Shown one piece after another: positions 1 to 6,163 of a stretch of 6,268 nucleotides of DNA (position 1 is its first letter; the number at the start of each line of letters is the position of its first letter). The notes beneath the pieces were generated by a model. That model had not been told where the DNA came from. It searched no databases and worked only from the letters and a program-made list of their open reading frames with translations. Source of the stretch: an archaeon (GTDB lineage Archaea > Asgardarchaeota > Hermodarchaeia > Hermodarchaeales > Hermodarchaeaceae); contig JABXGY010000222.1 in the NCBI GenBank assembly GCA_016550395.1, forward strand, positions 1 through 6,268, in the 5' to 3' direction. The position numbers were made by a program, and so were the translations under genes.

Positions 1-1
1 C

Positions 2-178
2 GTTGATTCCCAATATTCTGATGGATCGATTGCAGCTGCTGACAGAGATCGGGCTTACCGTACTCGTTTAGCACGGGCAGGAAGAATTCGTATTCGTCAA
101 ATGCAAATTCGAAATAAACTCTTGAGCATGGGGCATCCGCTTTCGCAAAGAACGACAAGTGCTACAATAGCCTATTAA
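2..178 (+). CDS. C-terminal end of an unrecognised Arg-rich protein (5' partial)
   Basis: An open frame enters from the left edge and runs 58 codons to a TAA at 176-178. I do not recognise the family. The visible tail is strongly basic (10 Arg and 1 Lys in 58 residues). Its middle part, from about residue 14 to 41, contains closely spaced Arg (RTRLARAGRIRIRQ), as expected for an amphipathic basic helix that might contact nucleic acid or acidic lipid; this is only inferred from composition. The last ten or so residues (QRTTSATIAY) look flexible. Codons such as CGT, GAT and GCT resemble those of the neighbouring genes, and the frame is much longer than the competing forward frame, which stops near position 71. 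It converges on the deacetylase gene across a 260-nt spacer. The N-terminal part lies outside the window, so no function is assigned. Confidence 0.6.
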   Translation, partial: VDSQYSDGSIAAADRDRAYRTRLARAGRIRIRQMQIRNKLLSMGHPLSQRTTSATIAY

Positions 179-322
179 CAATGCTGAAATAATTTCTGAA
201 GTTAGCAAGTTCACCGAAACTTTATCTTTACGATAAGGATACTGGATTATTCTAAGTGGATAATACTATGGTCATAACGATCTACACTGAATACCTGATC
301 TCTACATCCAATACTCGGTACA

Positions 323-380
323 ATAAGTGAGCTATTTTACTATGCCAAGCAGCTCGCCACTTATCCCGTGTACTCCGGGA
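323..380. other. Two abutting hairpins (structured RNA or terminator-like element)
   Basis: Hairpin 1 pairs ATAAGTG (323-329) with CACTTAT (358-364), seven perfect pairs. It continues with AGCT (330-333) against AGCT (351-354), leaving a 3-nt bulge CGC (355-357) and a 17-nt loop (334-350). Hairpin 2 starts at the same base where hairpin 1 ends: TCCCG (364-368) pairs with CGGGA (376-380) around a 7-nt loop. The two helices could stack end to end. Both strands can form the structure. It is not followed by a U-run, so it is not a bacterial-style intrinsic terminator. A 5-bp/7-nt arm resembles tRNA geometry, but the loop is TGTACTC and lacks the TTCRA consensus. It could be a small non-coding RNA or a 3'-end stabilising structure. 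Confidence 0.4.
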
Positions 381-408
381 CTATTTCAAGGTACAACTGT
401 TTACTGCT

Positions 409-428
409 GAAGGAAGAAGTTAGAAAAG
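409..428 (-). terminator. Possible pyrimidine-rich terminator of the deacetylase gene
   Basis: About 10 nt past the TAG of the deacetylase gene, the minus strand reads a pyrimidine-rich stretch beginning CTTTTC and continuing with further CTTC repeats. Archaeal RNA polymerase commonly terminates at T-rich tracts without a hairpin, so this is the best candidate site. The longest T-run is only four, so the call is weak. Confidence 0.3.
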
Positions 429-438
429 TATCGAATTT

Positions 439-1593
439 CTATTCTTTAATTGAAAGGAGTGGAAATATCAGTTCTTTCAACCGTCTGACACTTTCTTTTA
501 CTATTCGTCCTACTCGTTTATAATCAATTTGTGATAAGCTAGGTACTTTATCATCATGGAGTTGGATAGGAGGTTCTAATCCGGTAATTTGAGTAAAAAG
601 TTCCTGCCAGCTTTTTGGGATGTCATTACTAATCTTGAATCCTGCTATGTTAGCTAAAATGATTGTCCAACATCTTGGAACTGAATGATATGAATAGCCC
701 CCGCCTCCAACAGCAACTAACCGTCCGTTTGAATACTGGTGTGCAAGTTGATGAATACGATTACTGATTTCCGCAAATGTTTGTGTAGTGAGTAGTAAGT
801 GTCCAAGTTGATCTTGAAAGTGAGTATCAACACCGTTTTGCATTACAATGACCATGGGCTTGTATGCATCAATGATTGGTGGGACAATAGCCTCAAAAGC
901 TTCAAGGTATTGCTCATCCTGAACATATGGAGGCAGTGGGAGGTTAACCGTGTAACCTCTGCCCTCCCCGTCTCCTATTTCCTCAATAAATCCCGACTGC
1001 GGAAATAGTATTCGTCCTGATTCATGAATTGAAAGGGTAAGTACACCCGGATCATTATAGAATTGTTCCTGTACCCCATCACCATGGTGGACATCAATAT
1101 CAAGGTAAAGAATGCGTTGTACTTTGTAGTGTTCTTGTAAATAACGGCAGGCAATGGCCACATCATTAAAAATACAGAAGCCAGCTGCTCGATCTGTATG
1201 CGCATGATGGAGTCCACCACCAGGATTCCAGCTATGCTCTGCCTGTCCCTCCATTACTGCATCAACTGCAGCAAGAGTGGCTCCAACCTTGAGCCGAGCA
1301 ACATCATATGCCCCGGGAAATGCGAAGGTATCATTGCTATCCAGTTGAGAATATTTTTCTTGGGTACTTAACCTACGTATCTGATCAATATATTCGTGAG
1401 AATGAATCAATGCTAATTGATCATCGGTTGCGGGTCTGAATTGGGGTTCACTCATTCCTGGAGCCTTCAAAAGCCCTAGAGCTTTACTGAGCTCGTAGTG
1501 AAGTAAAATCCGCTCTGGATGGAGTGGATGATTTGGTCCTAAATCATAGTCCATAAAACGTTCATCATAGAAGACTGCAACAGAGTCTGTCAC
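439..1593 (-). CDS. Class I/AcuC-type zinc-dependent deacetylase (histone deacetylase superfamily)
   Basis: A 384-residue cytoplasmic enzyme of the arginase/deacetylase fold, predicted to hydrolyse acyl groups from lysine side chains or a small amide substrate using Zn2+. By homology to HDAC/HDLP/AcuC proteins the active site is complete. The tandem catalytic histidines are H129-H130 in PGGGLHHAH, with their charge-relay aspartates D165 and D172. The zinc ligands are D167 and H169 in LDIDVHHGDG, plus D256 in QNGVDTHFQDQLG. The transition-state tyrosine is Y300 in GGGGY (296-300). The N-terminal strand VAVFYDERF and the GPNHPLHPER segment are typical of AcuC-like members, and the length is typical too. 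The start is GTG (1591-1593), preceded by GTGA at 1600-1603 with a 6-nt spacer; the next Met (residue 14) would delete the first strand. The family motif usually reads GAD where this reads GVD. The last 30 residues form a basic amphipathic tail. It lies 84 nt after the ABC ATPase gene. The substrate cannot be told from sequence, and no histone gene is visible nearby. Confidence 0.95.
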   Translation of the reverse strand: MTDSVAVFYDERFMDYDLGPNHPLHPERILLHYELSKALGLLKAPGMSEPQFRPATDDQLALIHSHEYIDQIRRLSTQEKYSQLDSNDTFAFPGAYDVARLKVGATLAAVDAVMEGQAEHSWNPGGGLHHAHTDRAAGFCIFNDVAIACRYLQEHYKVQRILYLDIDVHHGDGVQEQFYNDPGVLTLSIHESGRILFPQSGFIEEIGDGEGRGYTVNLPLPPYVQDEQYLEAFEAIVPPIIDAYKPMVIVMQNGVDTHFQDQLGHLLLTTQTFAEISNRIHQLAHQYSNGRLVAVGGGGYSYHSVPRCWTIILANIAGFKISNDIPKSWQELFTQITGLEPPIQLHDDKVPSLSQIDYKRVGRIVKESVRRLKELIFPLLSIKE

Positions 1594-1677
1594 AACTGCT
1601 CACTTCAAAGATAATTGACTGGCTATTTTCCTGAGCTAGTGCTTCTTCGACAATGAAAAATATATCCTTAGTTTGAG
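1594..1677 (-). promoter_or_regulatory. Spacer with candidate promoter of the deacetylase gene
   Basis: Reading the minus strand, the 84-nt gap contains TAAGGATATATTTTT, with the AT-rich box at 1656-1665. A start about 25 nt downstream would lie near 1637 and give a leader of about 43 nt. That leader ends with the GTGA ribosome-binding site at 1600-1603. The T5 run at 1656-1660 could alternatively, or also, serve as a terminator for the upstream ATPase gene. The gap is much larger than the 3 nt between permease and ATPase, which favours partly independent expression. Confidence 0.45.
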
Positions 1678-2562
1678 TTAGCCACCATGTCGATGGATTT
1701 CGTCCTCTAGTCCCTTTATTGAGGCGGTTAGTCGTAATCTTTCTTTTACGTACTCTTCGCCATTTATTTGGCCTTGCTGGATTCTTTTATCTAGGTCAGC
1801 CAATTCTTGGTTTAATTTTGTTATTCGTTCTTGAAGCTGGTCAACATAATTCACAGTACCAGTGTTAACTCCCATCTGAGCTGGAGTGTAGGTGCCCACA
1901 ATAATTCCGTCTTCAATTCGAAGGATTCGGCGAGTCGCTGCTGCAACTATGGGATTGTGGGTGACCATTATGATGGTTTTATCGTATTCACGGTTAATCC
2001 GCAACAAATAATCTACAATAATGCGACTTGTTTCAGAATCCAATTCTCCTGTTGGTTCATCTGCTAAAAGGATAGGAGGATCGTTGGCAAGAGCTGCAGC
2101 AATTGCTACGCGTTGTTGTTGTCCCCCACTTAACTCATCGGGTTTATGCTGTAATCGATCCGATAAATCTACAATTTGCAGTAGTTCTCTAGCTCGTTGT
2201 TTTCGGGTATCTCGGTCTGTTTCGTTAAAGATCATAGGTAATTCAACATTTTCTAGAGCTGTCAGAGTGGGAATTAGGTTCAGGTTTTGAAAGATATGAC
2301 CAACGACTCTGCGACGATAATTGACCAATTCTGACAGGGGAGTAAAACCAAGTGATACATCATCGACCATGATTGTGCCAGCATTCGCTCGGTCTAGTCC
2401 TCCAAGAATATTCAGTAAAGTTGTTTTACCTGATCCTGAGGGACCCATTATTGAGATCATCTCACCACGATCAACTTCTAAGGAGAGGCCTCGAAGAGCT
2501 GCAATTTCGATATCACCCATCCGATAAACTCTCACAATATCAGTACAAGATATGAATGCCAT
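1678..2562 (-). CDS. MacB/LolD-type ABC transporter ATPase with C-terminal coiled/SHOCT-like extension
   Basis: A 294-residue cytoplasmic nucleotide-binding subunit that would power the permease encoded just upstream. All ABC motifs are present: Walker A GPSGSGKTT (40-48), Q-loop Q92, signature LSGGQQQRVAIA (144-155), Walker B ILLADE (164-169) with catalytic E169, D-loop GELD (172-175) and switch H202. The LSGGQQQR and DEPTGELD wording places it in the MacB/LolD/FtsE branch, whose members are normally about 220-240 residues long. The core here ends near residue 225, leaving about 70 extra residues. These contain a predicted coiled coil (about 238-290), broken by IQQGQINGEEYVKERLRL (261-278), which resembles a SHOCT motif. 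The gene starts at ATG 3 nt after the permease stop, with a weak AGGGAT ribosome-binding site inside the end of the permease gene, so translation is probably coupled. The substrate is unknown. Confidence is high for the ATPase and low for the tail assignment. Confidence 0.96.
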   Translation of the reverse strand: MAFISCTDIVRVYRMGDIEIAALRGLSLEVDRGEMISIMGPSGSGKTTLLNILGGLDRANAGTIMVDDVSLGFTPLSELVNYRRRVVGHIFQNLNLIPTLTALENVELPMIFNETDRDTRKQRARELLQIVDLSDRLQHKPDELSGGQQQRVAIAAALANDPPILLADEPTGELDSETSRIIVDYLLRINREYDKTIIMVTHNPIVAAATRRILRIEDGIIVGTYTPAQMGVNTGTVNYVDQLQERITKLNQELADLDKRIQQGQINGEEYVKERLRLTASIKGLEDEIHRHGG

Positions 2563-2565
2563 GAT

Positions 2566-5337
2566 TTATCCCTGCCTAAGCGCCTCGGCTCCTCTTTGTG
2601 CACGGCGAGTTGCCTGTAAAACCGGAATTAATGCAAAAATGACTAGAAGAATGATCAACCCTGTAAATTGTAAGATAAGGATTGGAGAAAGAAGGATGGA
2701 TATAGAACGTGGTGTAAAAGCATCCAAAGCTGCTATGTTATTTAGTTGAGCATAGGAAGCAACTAATCCTGTGAATCCACCAATTAAAAGGGCAAATGAA
2801 ATCCACAATATCGTTTCTCCTAGCAGAAGTATACGGATTTGTTGTTTTGAGGATCCTCGGGCTGCCATTAAAGCAAGTTCCCGGTCTTTTTCCTTTAACG
2901 AGGCTGTTATAATAATGGTTGTTCCAAAAGAAGCTAGTAAGAATGAAAATAGTACCTCAATCTGTAAAATATTCCCTGGAGCACTAAGTATCGGATTAAT
3001 TGAATACTCGATAAGTCGGTTTTGAAGCGAGTCGACAATTGCTACATAAGGATGCGTTTGAACTTCTGCGATGATGTCATTTACTTTCGACTGTGTAACG
3101 GCTCGTATTAATAGTTGACAAGACGAGTTACTAAGGATTTCGAGTTCTTCAAGTACTTCAACGGAAACCAGAGAATAGTCGCCACGAGGTGAAATCGTTT
3201 CTATAACTGGAAATTCGGCAGGTCCGAAAAATCCTCCCACTATTAGTGAAATTGAATTCTCTCCTCTCCACACATCAAGAGAGTCTCCAATTCGTAATGC
3301 TCGGGTCGCTGCAACTCCCTTTTGAAGTATAATTGTATGATTATTGTTACTTAGTGCATTGAATGCTTCGGTTGATGGAACCCCGCTAAACCAATTTTCT
3401 TCATAATAAGCTGACTGATACCAATCGCTTGCGTTAATTGCTCGAAGGCCAATATCCCATACTGGATCAATTTTAACAAAAGTCCAAAACTCAGCAGTAA
3501 CCGATTGTACACCTGAAATGTTTTTAACAAAAGGAATTAAAGTAGGGGCTTTGAAGGCAGGAACAATTGATGCTGCAATATCTGATCCAACATCTGCGTA
3601 GGATGAACGGTAAATATAGTCTTGCTCGCTTGCAAGCACTGATAATGTTTGAAATCCATATCCTATCACGAGAGCCAACATAAAGACGATCGCTGCTGTC
3701 CTGGCTGGGCTCCGTTTAATACTCTTTGTAGCGAGTACACCAATGCCTCCTATAATGCGTTGCATTAGCTTTTCAGATGCTTGATAGATAATCTGACTTC
3801 CCTGAATGAGGATTTTACTTAGTCCATAAAGGAAGAGCAAGAGTGCAATTGGTGTTAGCATTAAATCAAAAATGTACCATGTTGATAATAAAATCAACAT
3901 AATTAATGATGGGGTACCTATCCCCAAAATTATGGTGAGGGGATTAATACCAGTTAACCACATGATGATTTTATAAATGCCAGCAATTAACGCGATCCAA
4001 ACTACTGTTCTATTGTATTCGCTTGGGTGCGTTGTTGGACTATATTCTCTCAATGCTTCAATTGTTGGTATTTTAGTGGAATGGTTAGCTGAAGAATAGA
4101 TGGAGAGAAGTGCCATAAGGCAAGCAAAAAGCAAGATCACTATGATGAGTGGTATTGAGAAATCTGAAGCGGGTTTAATAATTGTGATTGGCCCTAAGAG
4201 TATAGGTAAGATGAGAAAGGCTATTACAATACTAAGTACCCCAGCTAGTAGGCCAATTAATAATGCTTCAGTAAGAAAGATACGTAATACTGTTTTTCGC
4301 TTTGCTCCTTTCGTCACTAGTAAACCAATTTCCCTACGTCTAAAATTGAATGTAACATCACTCATGGTTACTCCTAAATAAAGAGCAATGAAGAAGATCG
4401 GTATTGAAGAACTGAGGAACATGATAACCATATTCAATGATTCTTCAGTAATGATGTCAATATTTTCTTTCAAATTATTGAACAAGTAGCTATATGAAAG
4501 TTCAGCGATTTCGCGTATCTCCGTATCGACGCTAGTCAACCTTACAAATGATCCCTGAACATCAAAGGGATTGATTATAGCAGATCTGTCTAGCATTATC
4601 ATGATACTATGTTCAAATGCATGAGGAAGTGGATAGCCAAGTAAAAGATGGTGTGTTATTTGAATTTCAGGGGCAAATGTTAGAGGCCAGCTAGTAATGT
4701 AAAGGTCATGATCTGGAGTATTTTTCCAAACTTCGGGATCCTCAACAAGAATTTTTAAAGCTTGATCTGTTAAGGTGACAAATCCTGCGACCTGTAATGT
4801 GAGATTTCGAGGATAGTCATAGGGTTCATGAAATTCGGTAGAATAAGGTACAATAACTCTAAAAGTTAAATTAAATATGTCGCAGAGGTTGAAATTCGGT
4901 CGCCTGGTCGATGAATTCACAATCCAGACCTGGTTGGGTCCTAAGGTGCTGTTCCCTGAAAGAAGTTTGATTCCATTGTAGGCAAGTGAGTCGTTTTCAA
5001 TTCCAGTAAATACTTCCCATCGCGAAGATTCTATATTCGGACCCCAATACTCGTGTCTTTGAACTCTTGTAACAATTTCGGTGTGTTGAACTACGTCATT
5101 TTGACTTATTTTAGCTTTGAGTTCTATTAGTTCCAGCGGGTATTGCTTGTAGAAGAATGAGGTCATTTCCATATCGAATGGTGACTCAGCAAAGGCATTG
5201 TCAACCATTCCCAAAAAGAGTGCGTTTGTACCTAAGGTGATTGTAGCAAAAGTTGTTGAAGAGATGAAGACGCCTCCGAAGAGAATAACGAAGAGCAATT
5301 TACTTCGTATAATTCGTTTGAAGGCGTATCCGATCAT
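2566..5337 (-). CDS. Large two-domain FtsX/MacB-like ABC permease
   Basis: A 923-residue integral membrane protein made of two FtsX-type halves. The first half has TM1 (about 14-36), an extracytoplasmic domain (about 37-299), then TMs at about 300-325, 353-380 and 393-415. The second half has a TM at about 547-568, an extracytoplasmic domain (about 569-788), then TMs at about 789-813, 836-862 and 878-906. Each half carries the family's cytoplasmic coupling segment: RREIGLLVTKGAKRKTVLRI (334-353) and DRELALMAARGSSKQQIRIL (818-837). Each half also ends with an ALR motif (EALREYSP, EALRQG). Between the halves are about three hydrophobic segments (444-510). Topology requires an even number there, so one may be re-entrant. 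The architecture resembles YbbP-like or duplicated LolC/E-like permeases, which couple ATP hydrolysis to periplasmic/outer-surface movement instead of a classical pore. Start ATG 5335-5337 has GGTG at 5345-5348, 7 nt away. At least eight N-X-S/T sequons fall in the external domains, compatible with archaeal N-glycosylation. Substrate unknown. Confidence 0.93.
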   Translation of the reverse strand: MIGYAFKRIIRSKLLFVILFGGVFISSTTFATITLGTNALFLGMVDNAFAESPFDMEMTSFFYKQYPLELIELKAKISQNDVVQHTEIVTRVQRHEYWGPNIESSRWEVFTGIENDSLAYNGIKLLSGNSTLGPNQVWIVNSSTRRPNFNLCDIFNLTFRVIVPYSTEFHEPYDYPRNLTLQVAGFVTLTDQALKILVEDPEVWKNTPDHDLYITSWPLTFAPEIQITHHLLLGYPLPHAFEHSIMIMLDRSAIINPFDVQGSFVRLTSVDTEIREIAELSYSYLFNNLKENIDIITEESLNMVIMFLSSSIPIFFIALYLGVTMSDVTFNFRRREIGLLVTKGAKRKTVLRIFLTEALLIGLLAGVLSIVIAFLILPILLGPITIIKPASDFSIPLIIVILLFACLMALLSIYSSANHSTKIPTIEALREYSPTTHPSEYNRTVVWIALIAGIYKIIMWLTGINPLTIILGIGTPSLIMLILLSTWYIFDLMLTPIALLLFLYGLSKILIQGSQIIYQASEKLMQRIIGGIGVLATKSIKRSPARTAAIVFMLALVIGYGFQTLSVLASEQDYIYRSSYADVGSDIAASIVPAFKAPTLIPFVKNISGVQSVTAEFWTFVKIDPVWDIGLRAINASDWYQSAYYEENWFSGVPSTEAFNALSNNNHTIILQKGVAATRALRIGDSLDVWRGENSISLIVGGFFGPAEFPVIETISPRGDYSLVSVEVLEELEILSNSSCQLLIRAVTQSKVNDIIAEVQTHPYVAIVDSLQNRLIEYSINPILSAPGNILQIEVLFSFLLASFGTTIIITASLKEKDRELALMAARGSSKQQIRILLLGETILWISFALLIGGFTGLVASYAQLNNIAALDAFTPRSISILLSPILILQFTGLIILLVIFALIPVLQATRRAQRGAEALRQG

Positions 5338-5452
5338 TTTTAGGCACCAGTGAAATTGTTTGGAGAAAATGATTCGAATTGGATTACCCTAATAAGAATT
5401 TATATAAATTTGATTATCGGTGCATTTCTTTCATTACAAATGGGTGCCCTGA
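5338..5452. promoter_or_regulatory. Divergent promoter with a palindromic TATA element
   Basis: This 115-nt gap separates the minus-strand permease start (5337) from the plus-strand membrane protein start (5453). AATTTATATAAATT at 5397-5410 is a perfect 14-bp palindrome, so the same TATA box reads identically in both directions. Expected initiation about 25 nt away would be near 5378 on the minus strand and near 5430 on the plus strand, leaving leaders of about 40 and 23 nt. Each leader ends with a GGTGCC-type ribosome-binding site: GGCACC at 5343-5348 (minus reading GGTGCC) and GGTGCC at 5443-5448. A single TBP-binding site could therefore serve both units. Which orientation dominates would depend on BRE contacts that I cannot score. 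Confidence 0.6.
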
Positions 5453-5887
5453 ATGTCAACTGAGGAATCAGATTTTGAACGGGTAAGTGAGATGATAAAA
5501 GAAAAACCGAAACGCTCTTTCAAAGATTCCTTTTTACTAATTCTTGCTGCTATCCTAATTTTAGCCGGTGGTGCTTGGCAGTATCATGTTTTGATTGATT
5601 TATTACTCTTTATTCCAGAAGAACTGGTTCCTATTGTCTTATTACAAGCAGTAGAGGGATTTTATTTTGGTGTTCTCATGGCTGCGCTGTTGTTTGTAAG
5701 TAGTGCTGTGATGTATCTAGTGAATCAAAAGATTGGTGCAGTTGGGGGGTTAATTTGTTCAGGTATTGGCTTCTTTGTCCATGGGTCGGGTTTTGTGATT
5801 GGGCCCATTCTTGGGTTGATCGCTGGGTTTGACATACTAATGGTCAGCAAACCACCTGAAGTTGGAGATCCGAATGAAATTCTCTAA
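5453..5887 (+). CDS. Small multi-pass membrane protein of unknown function
   Basis: A 144-residue protein that I cannot assign to a named family. Residues 1-26 are hydrophilic and charged (MSTEESDFERVSEMIKEKPK), suggesting a cytoplasmic N-terminus. Hydrophobic segments lie at about 27-46, 60-90 (perhaps one long or bent helix), 94-112 and 113-131. They are followed by a short polar tail with PPEVGDPNE. The last two segments are Gly-rich (GAVGGLICSGIGFFVHGSGF, then VIGPILGLIAGF), a pattern seen in many small DUF-type four-helix proteins whose glycines allow close helix packing. There is no signal peptide or catalytic motif. Start ATG 5453 is chosen because GGGTG at 5442-5446 sits 6 nt upstream and the palindromic TATA lies about 45 nt ahead. 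It is divergent from the ABC permease and may be co-expressed with it, perhaps as an accessory; that link is inference. Confidence 0.85.
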   Translation: MSTEESDFERVSEMIKEKPKRSFKDSFLLILAAILILAGGAWQYHVLIDLLLFIPEELVPIVLLQAVEGFYFGVLMAALLFVSSAVMYLVNQKIGAVGGLICSGIGFFVHGSGFVIGPILGLIAGFDILMVSKPPEVGDPNEIL

Positions 5888-5940
5888 TTTCTTGATAACG
5901 GTCTCTTCATGATACCACTTTCCATTACAATCAAATTTCT

Positions 5941-5965
5941 TACTTGTTAGGATTTTTTGTAATTC
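5941..5965 (+). terminator. T-rich terminator candidate after the small membrane protein gene
   Basis: A T6 run (5953-5958) follows about 65 nt after the TAA, within a generally T-rich stretch that begins shortly after the gene. No stable hairpin precedes it, which fits the oligo-T type of archaeal terminator. It also separates this gene from the promoter candidates of the GTPase gene. Confidence 0.4.
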
Positions 5966-5971
5966 TTGTGG

Positions 5972-5982
5972 CTACTATAAAT
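5972..5982 (+). promoter_or_regulatory. Upstream TATA candidate for the GTPase unit
   Basis: CTACTATAAAT lies just after the T-rich terminator candidate. Initiation about 25 nt downstream would be near 6003 and would produce a long leader of about 160 nt to the GTPase ATG. Such a transcript would include the GGTGA (6046-6050) in front of the 24-codon ORF. It is weaker than the box at 6028-6039 as a promoter for a short leader, and both may be used. Confidence 0.3.
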
Positions 5983-6027
5983 CCAGGAAAACTGAAAGAA
6001 ACAAGGATTTCTGTAATAATCTAGAAG

Positions 6028-6039
6028 AATATAAAAATC
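6028..6039 (+). promoter_or_regulatory. Proximal TATA candidate for the GTPase unit
   Basis: AATATAAAAATC is a good archaeal TATA match. A start about 25 nt downstream falls at about 6057-6060, almost exactly on the ATG at 6058. The resulting mRNA would be leaderless for the 24-codon ORF, or would carry a leader of about 105 nt for the GTPase. Confidence 0.4.
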
Positions 6040-6057
6040 TCGAATGGTGAATAAGGC

Positions 6058-6132
6058 ATGAAAGGTGTGGAGACTCACTATATTGTGGGTCTACCTGTGG
6101 TTCCAGGCGTGGTGTACTACTCTGGCGACTAA
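6058..6132 (+). CDS. Possible 24-codon leader peptide ahead of the GTPase
   Basis: ATG at 6058 opens a 24-residue frame (MKGVETHYIVGLPVVPGVVY, then YSGD) that ends at TAA 6130-6132. It has the best ribosome-binding site in the region: GGTGA at 6046-6050 with a 7-nt spacer. By contrast, the GTPase ATG at 6164, 31 nt past this stop, has none that I can see. GC content is about 49% by hand count, visibly above the flanking AT-rich DNA. The frame differs from that of the GTPase. The peptide matches nothing I recognise, is mildly hydrophobic, and contains no run of a single regulatory amino acid. It may be a true microprotein, a translational leader, or chance. The overlapping hairpin at 6071-6092 would be melted by a ribosome translating it. 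Confidence 0.3.
   Translation: MKGVETHYIVGLPVVPGVVYYSGD
6064..6095 (+). other. Hairpin in the GTPase 5' leader
   Basis: AGACTCAC (6071-6078) pairs with GTGGGTCT (6085-6092): eight pairs including one T-G wobble, closing a 6-nt loop TATATT. GGT (6064-6066) can pair with ACC (6093-6095), extending the stem across a 4-nt bulge. A second small stem CCTG/CAGG with loop TGGTTC follows at 6094-6107. It lies inside the 24-codon ORF and upstream of the GTPase start, so it could affect translation or transcript stability. Confidence 0.4.
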
Positions 6133-6163
6133 TCAGCAGACCAATGGTAAGACAGCAACTGTT

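Larger units (their letters stand above)
179..438. other. Convergent intergenic spacer without a convincing gene
   Basis: This 260-nt stretch separates the stop of the left-edge gene from the stop of the minus-strand deacetylase. It holds a small hairpin TTATC/GATAA at 222-236, a much stronger double hairpin at 323-380 (listed separately) and a purine-rich + strand segment at 409-428. The only short ATG frame noted, 268-330, encodes 20 residues with no clear ribosome-binding site and is not called. No tRNA could be folded here, and no C/D-box pair (RTGATGA with CTGA) is present. Because both flanking genes end here, the hairpins would fall in the 3' ends of both transcripts. Confidence 0.6.

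Noticed and set aside
268..330. 20-codon ATG frame in the left spacer
   Set aside because: It is short, has no good ribosome-binding site at the right distance, and overlaps the start of the hairpin element.
364..380. 5-bp stem with 7-nt loop suggesting a tRNA T-arm or anticodon arm
   Set aside because: The loop is TGTACTC on the plus strand and GAGTACA on the minus strand. Neither has the TTCRA T-loop consensus nor T at position 33 of an anticodon loop, and no acceptor stem could be formed around it.
179..438. C/D-box or H/ACA guide RNA in the left spacer
   Set aside because: CTGA occurs, but no RTGATGA C box is present. The hairpin lacks an internal pocket followed by ACA at the expected distance, and no K-turn G-A pairs flank the 3-nt bulge.
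799..1220. Overlapping frames (799-1008 plus strand, 975-1220 minus strand) inside the deacetylase gene
   Set aside because: They lie entirely within a gene with complete catalytic motifs and have no recognisable protein features.
1594..1677. Frameshift or lost gene between ATPase and deacetylase
   Set aside because: Both flanking proteins have intact ends, and the 84-nt gap is adequately explained as a terminator/promoter spacer.
1831..3025. Several plus-strand frames of 60-90 codons opposite the ABC genes, and another at 4100-4381
   Set aside because: They are antisense shadows of strongly supported coding sequence, with low-complexity translations and no ribosome-binding sites.
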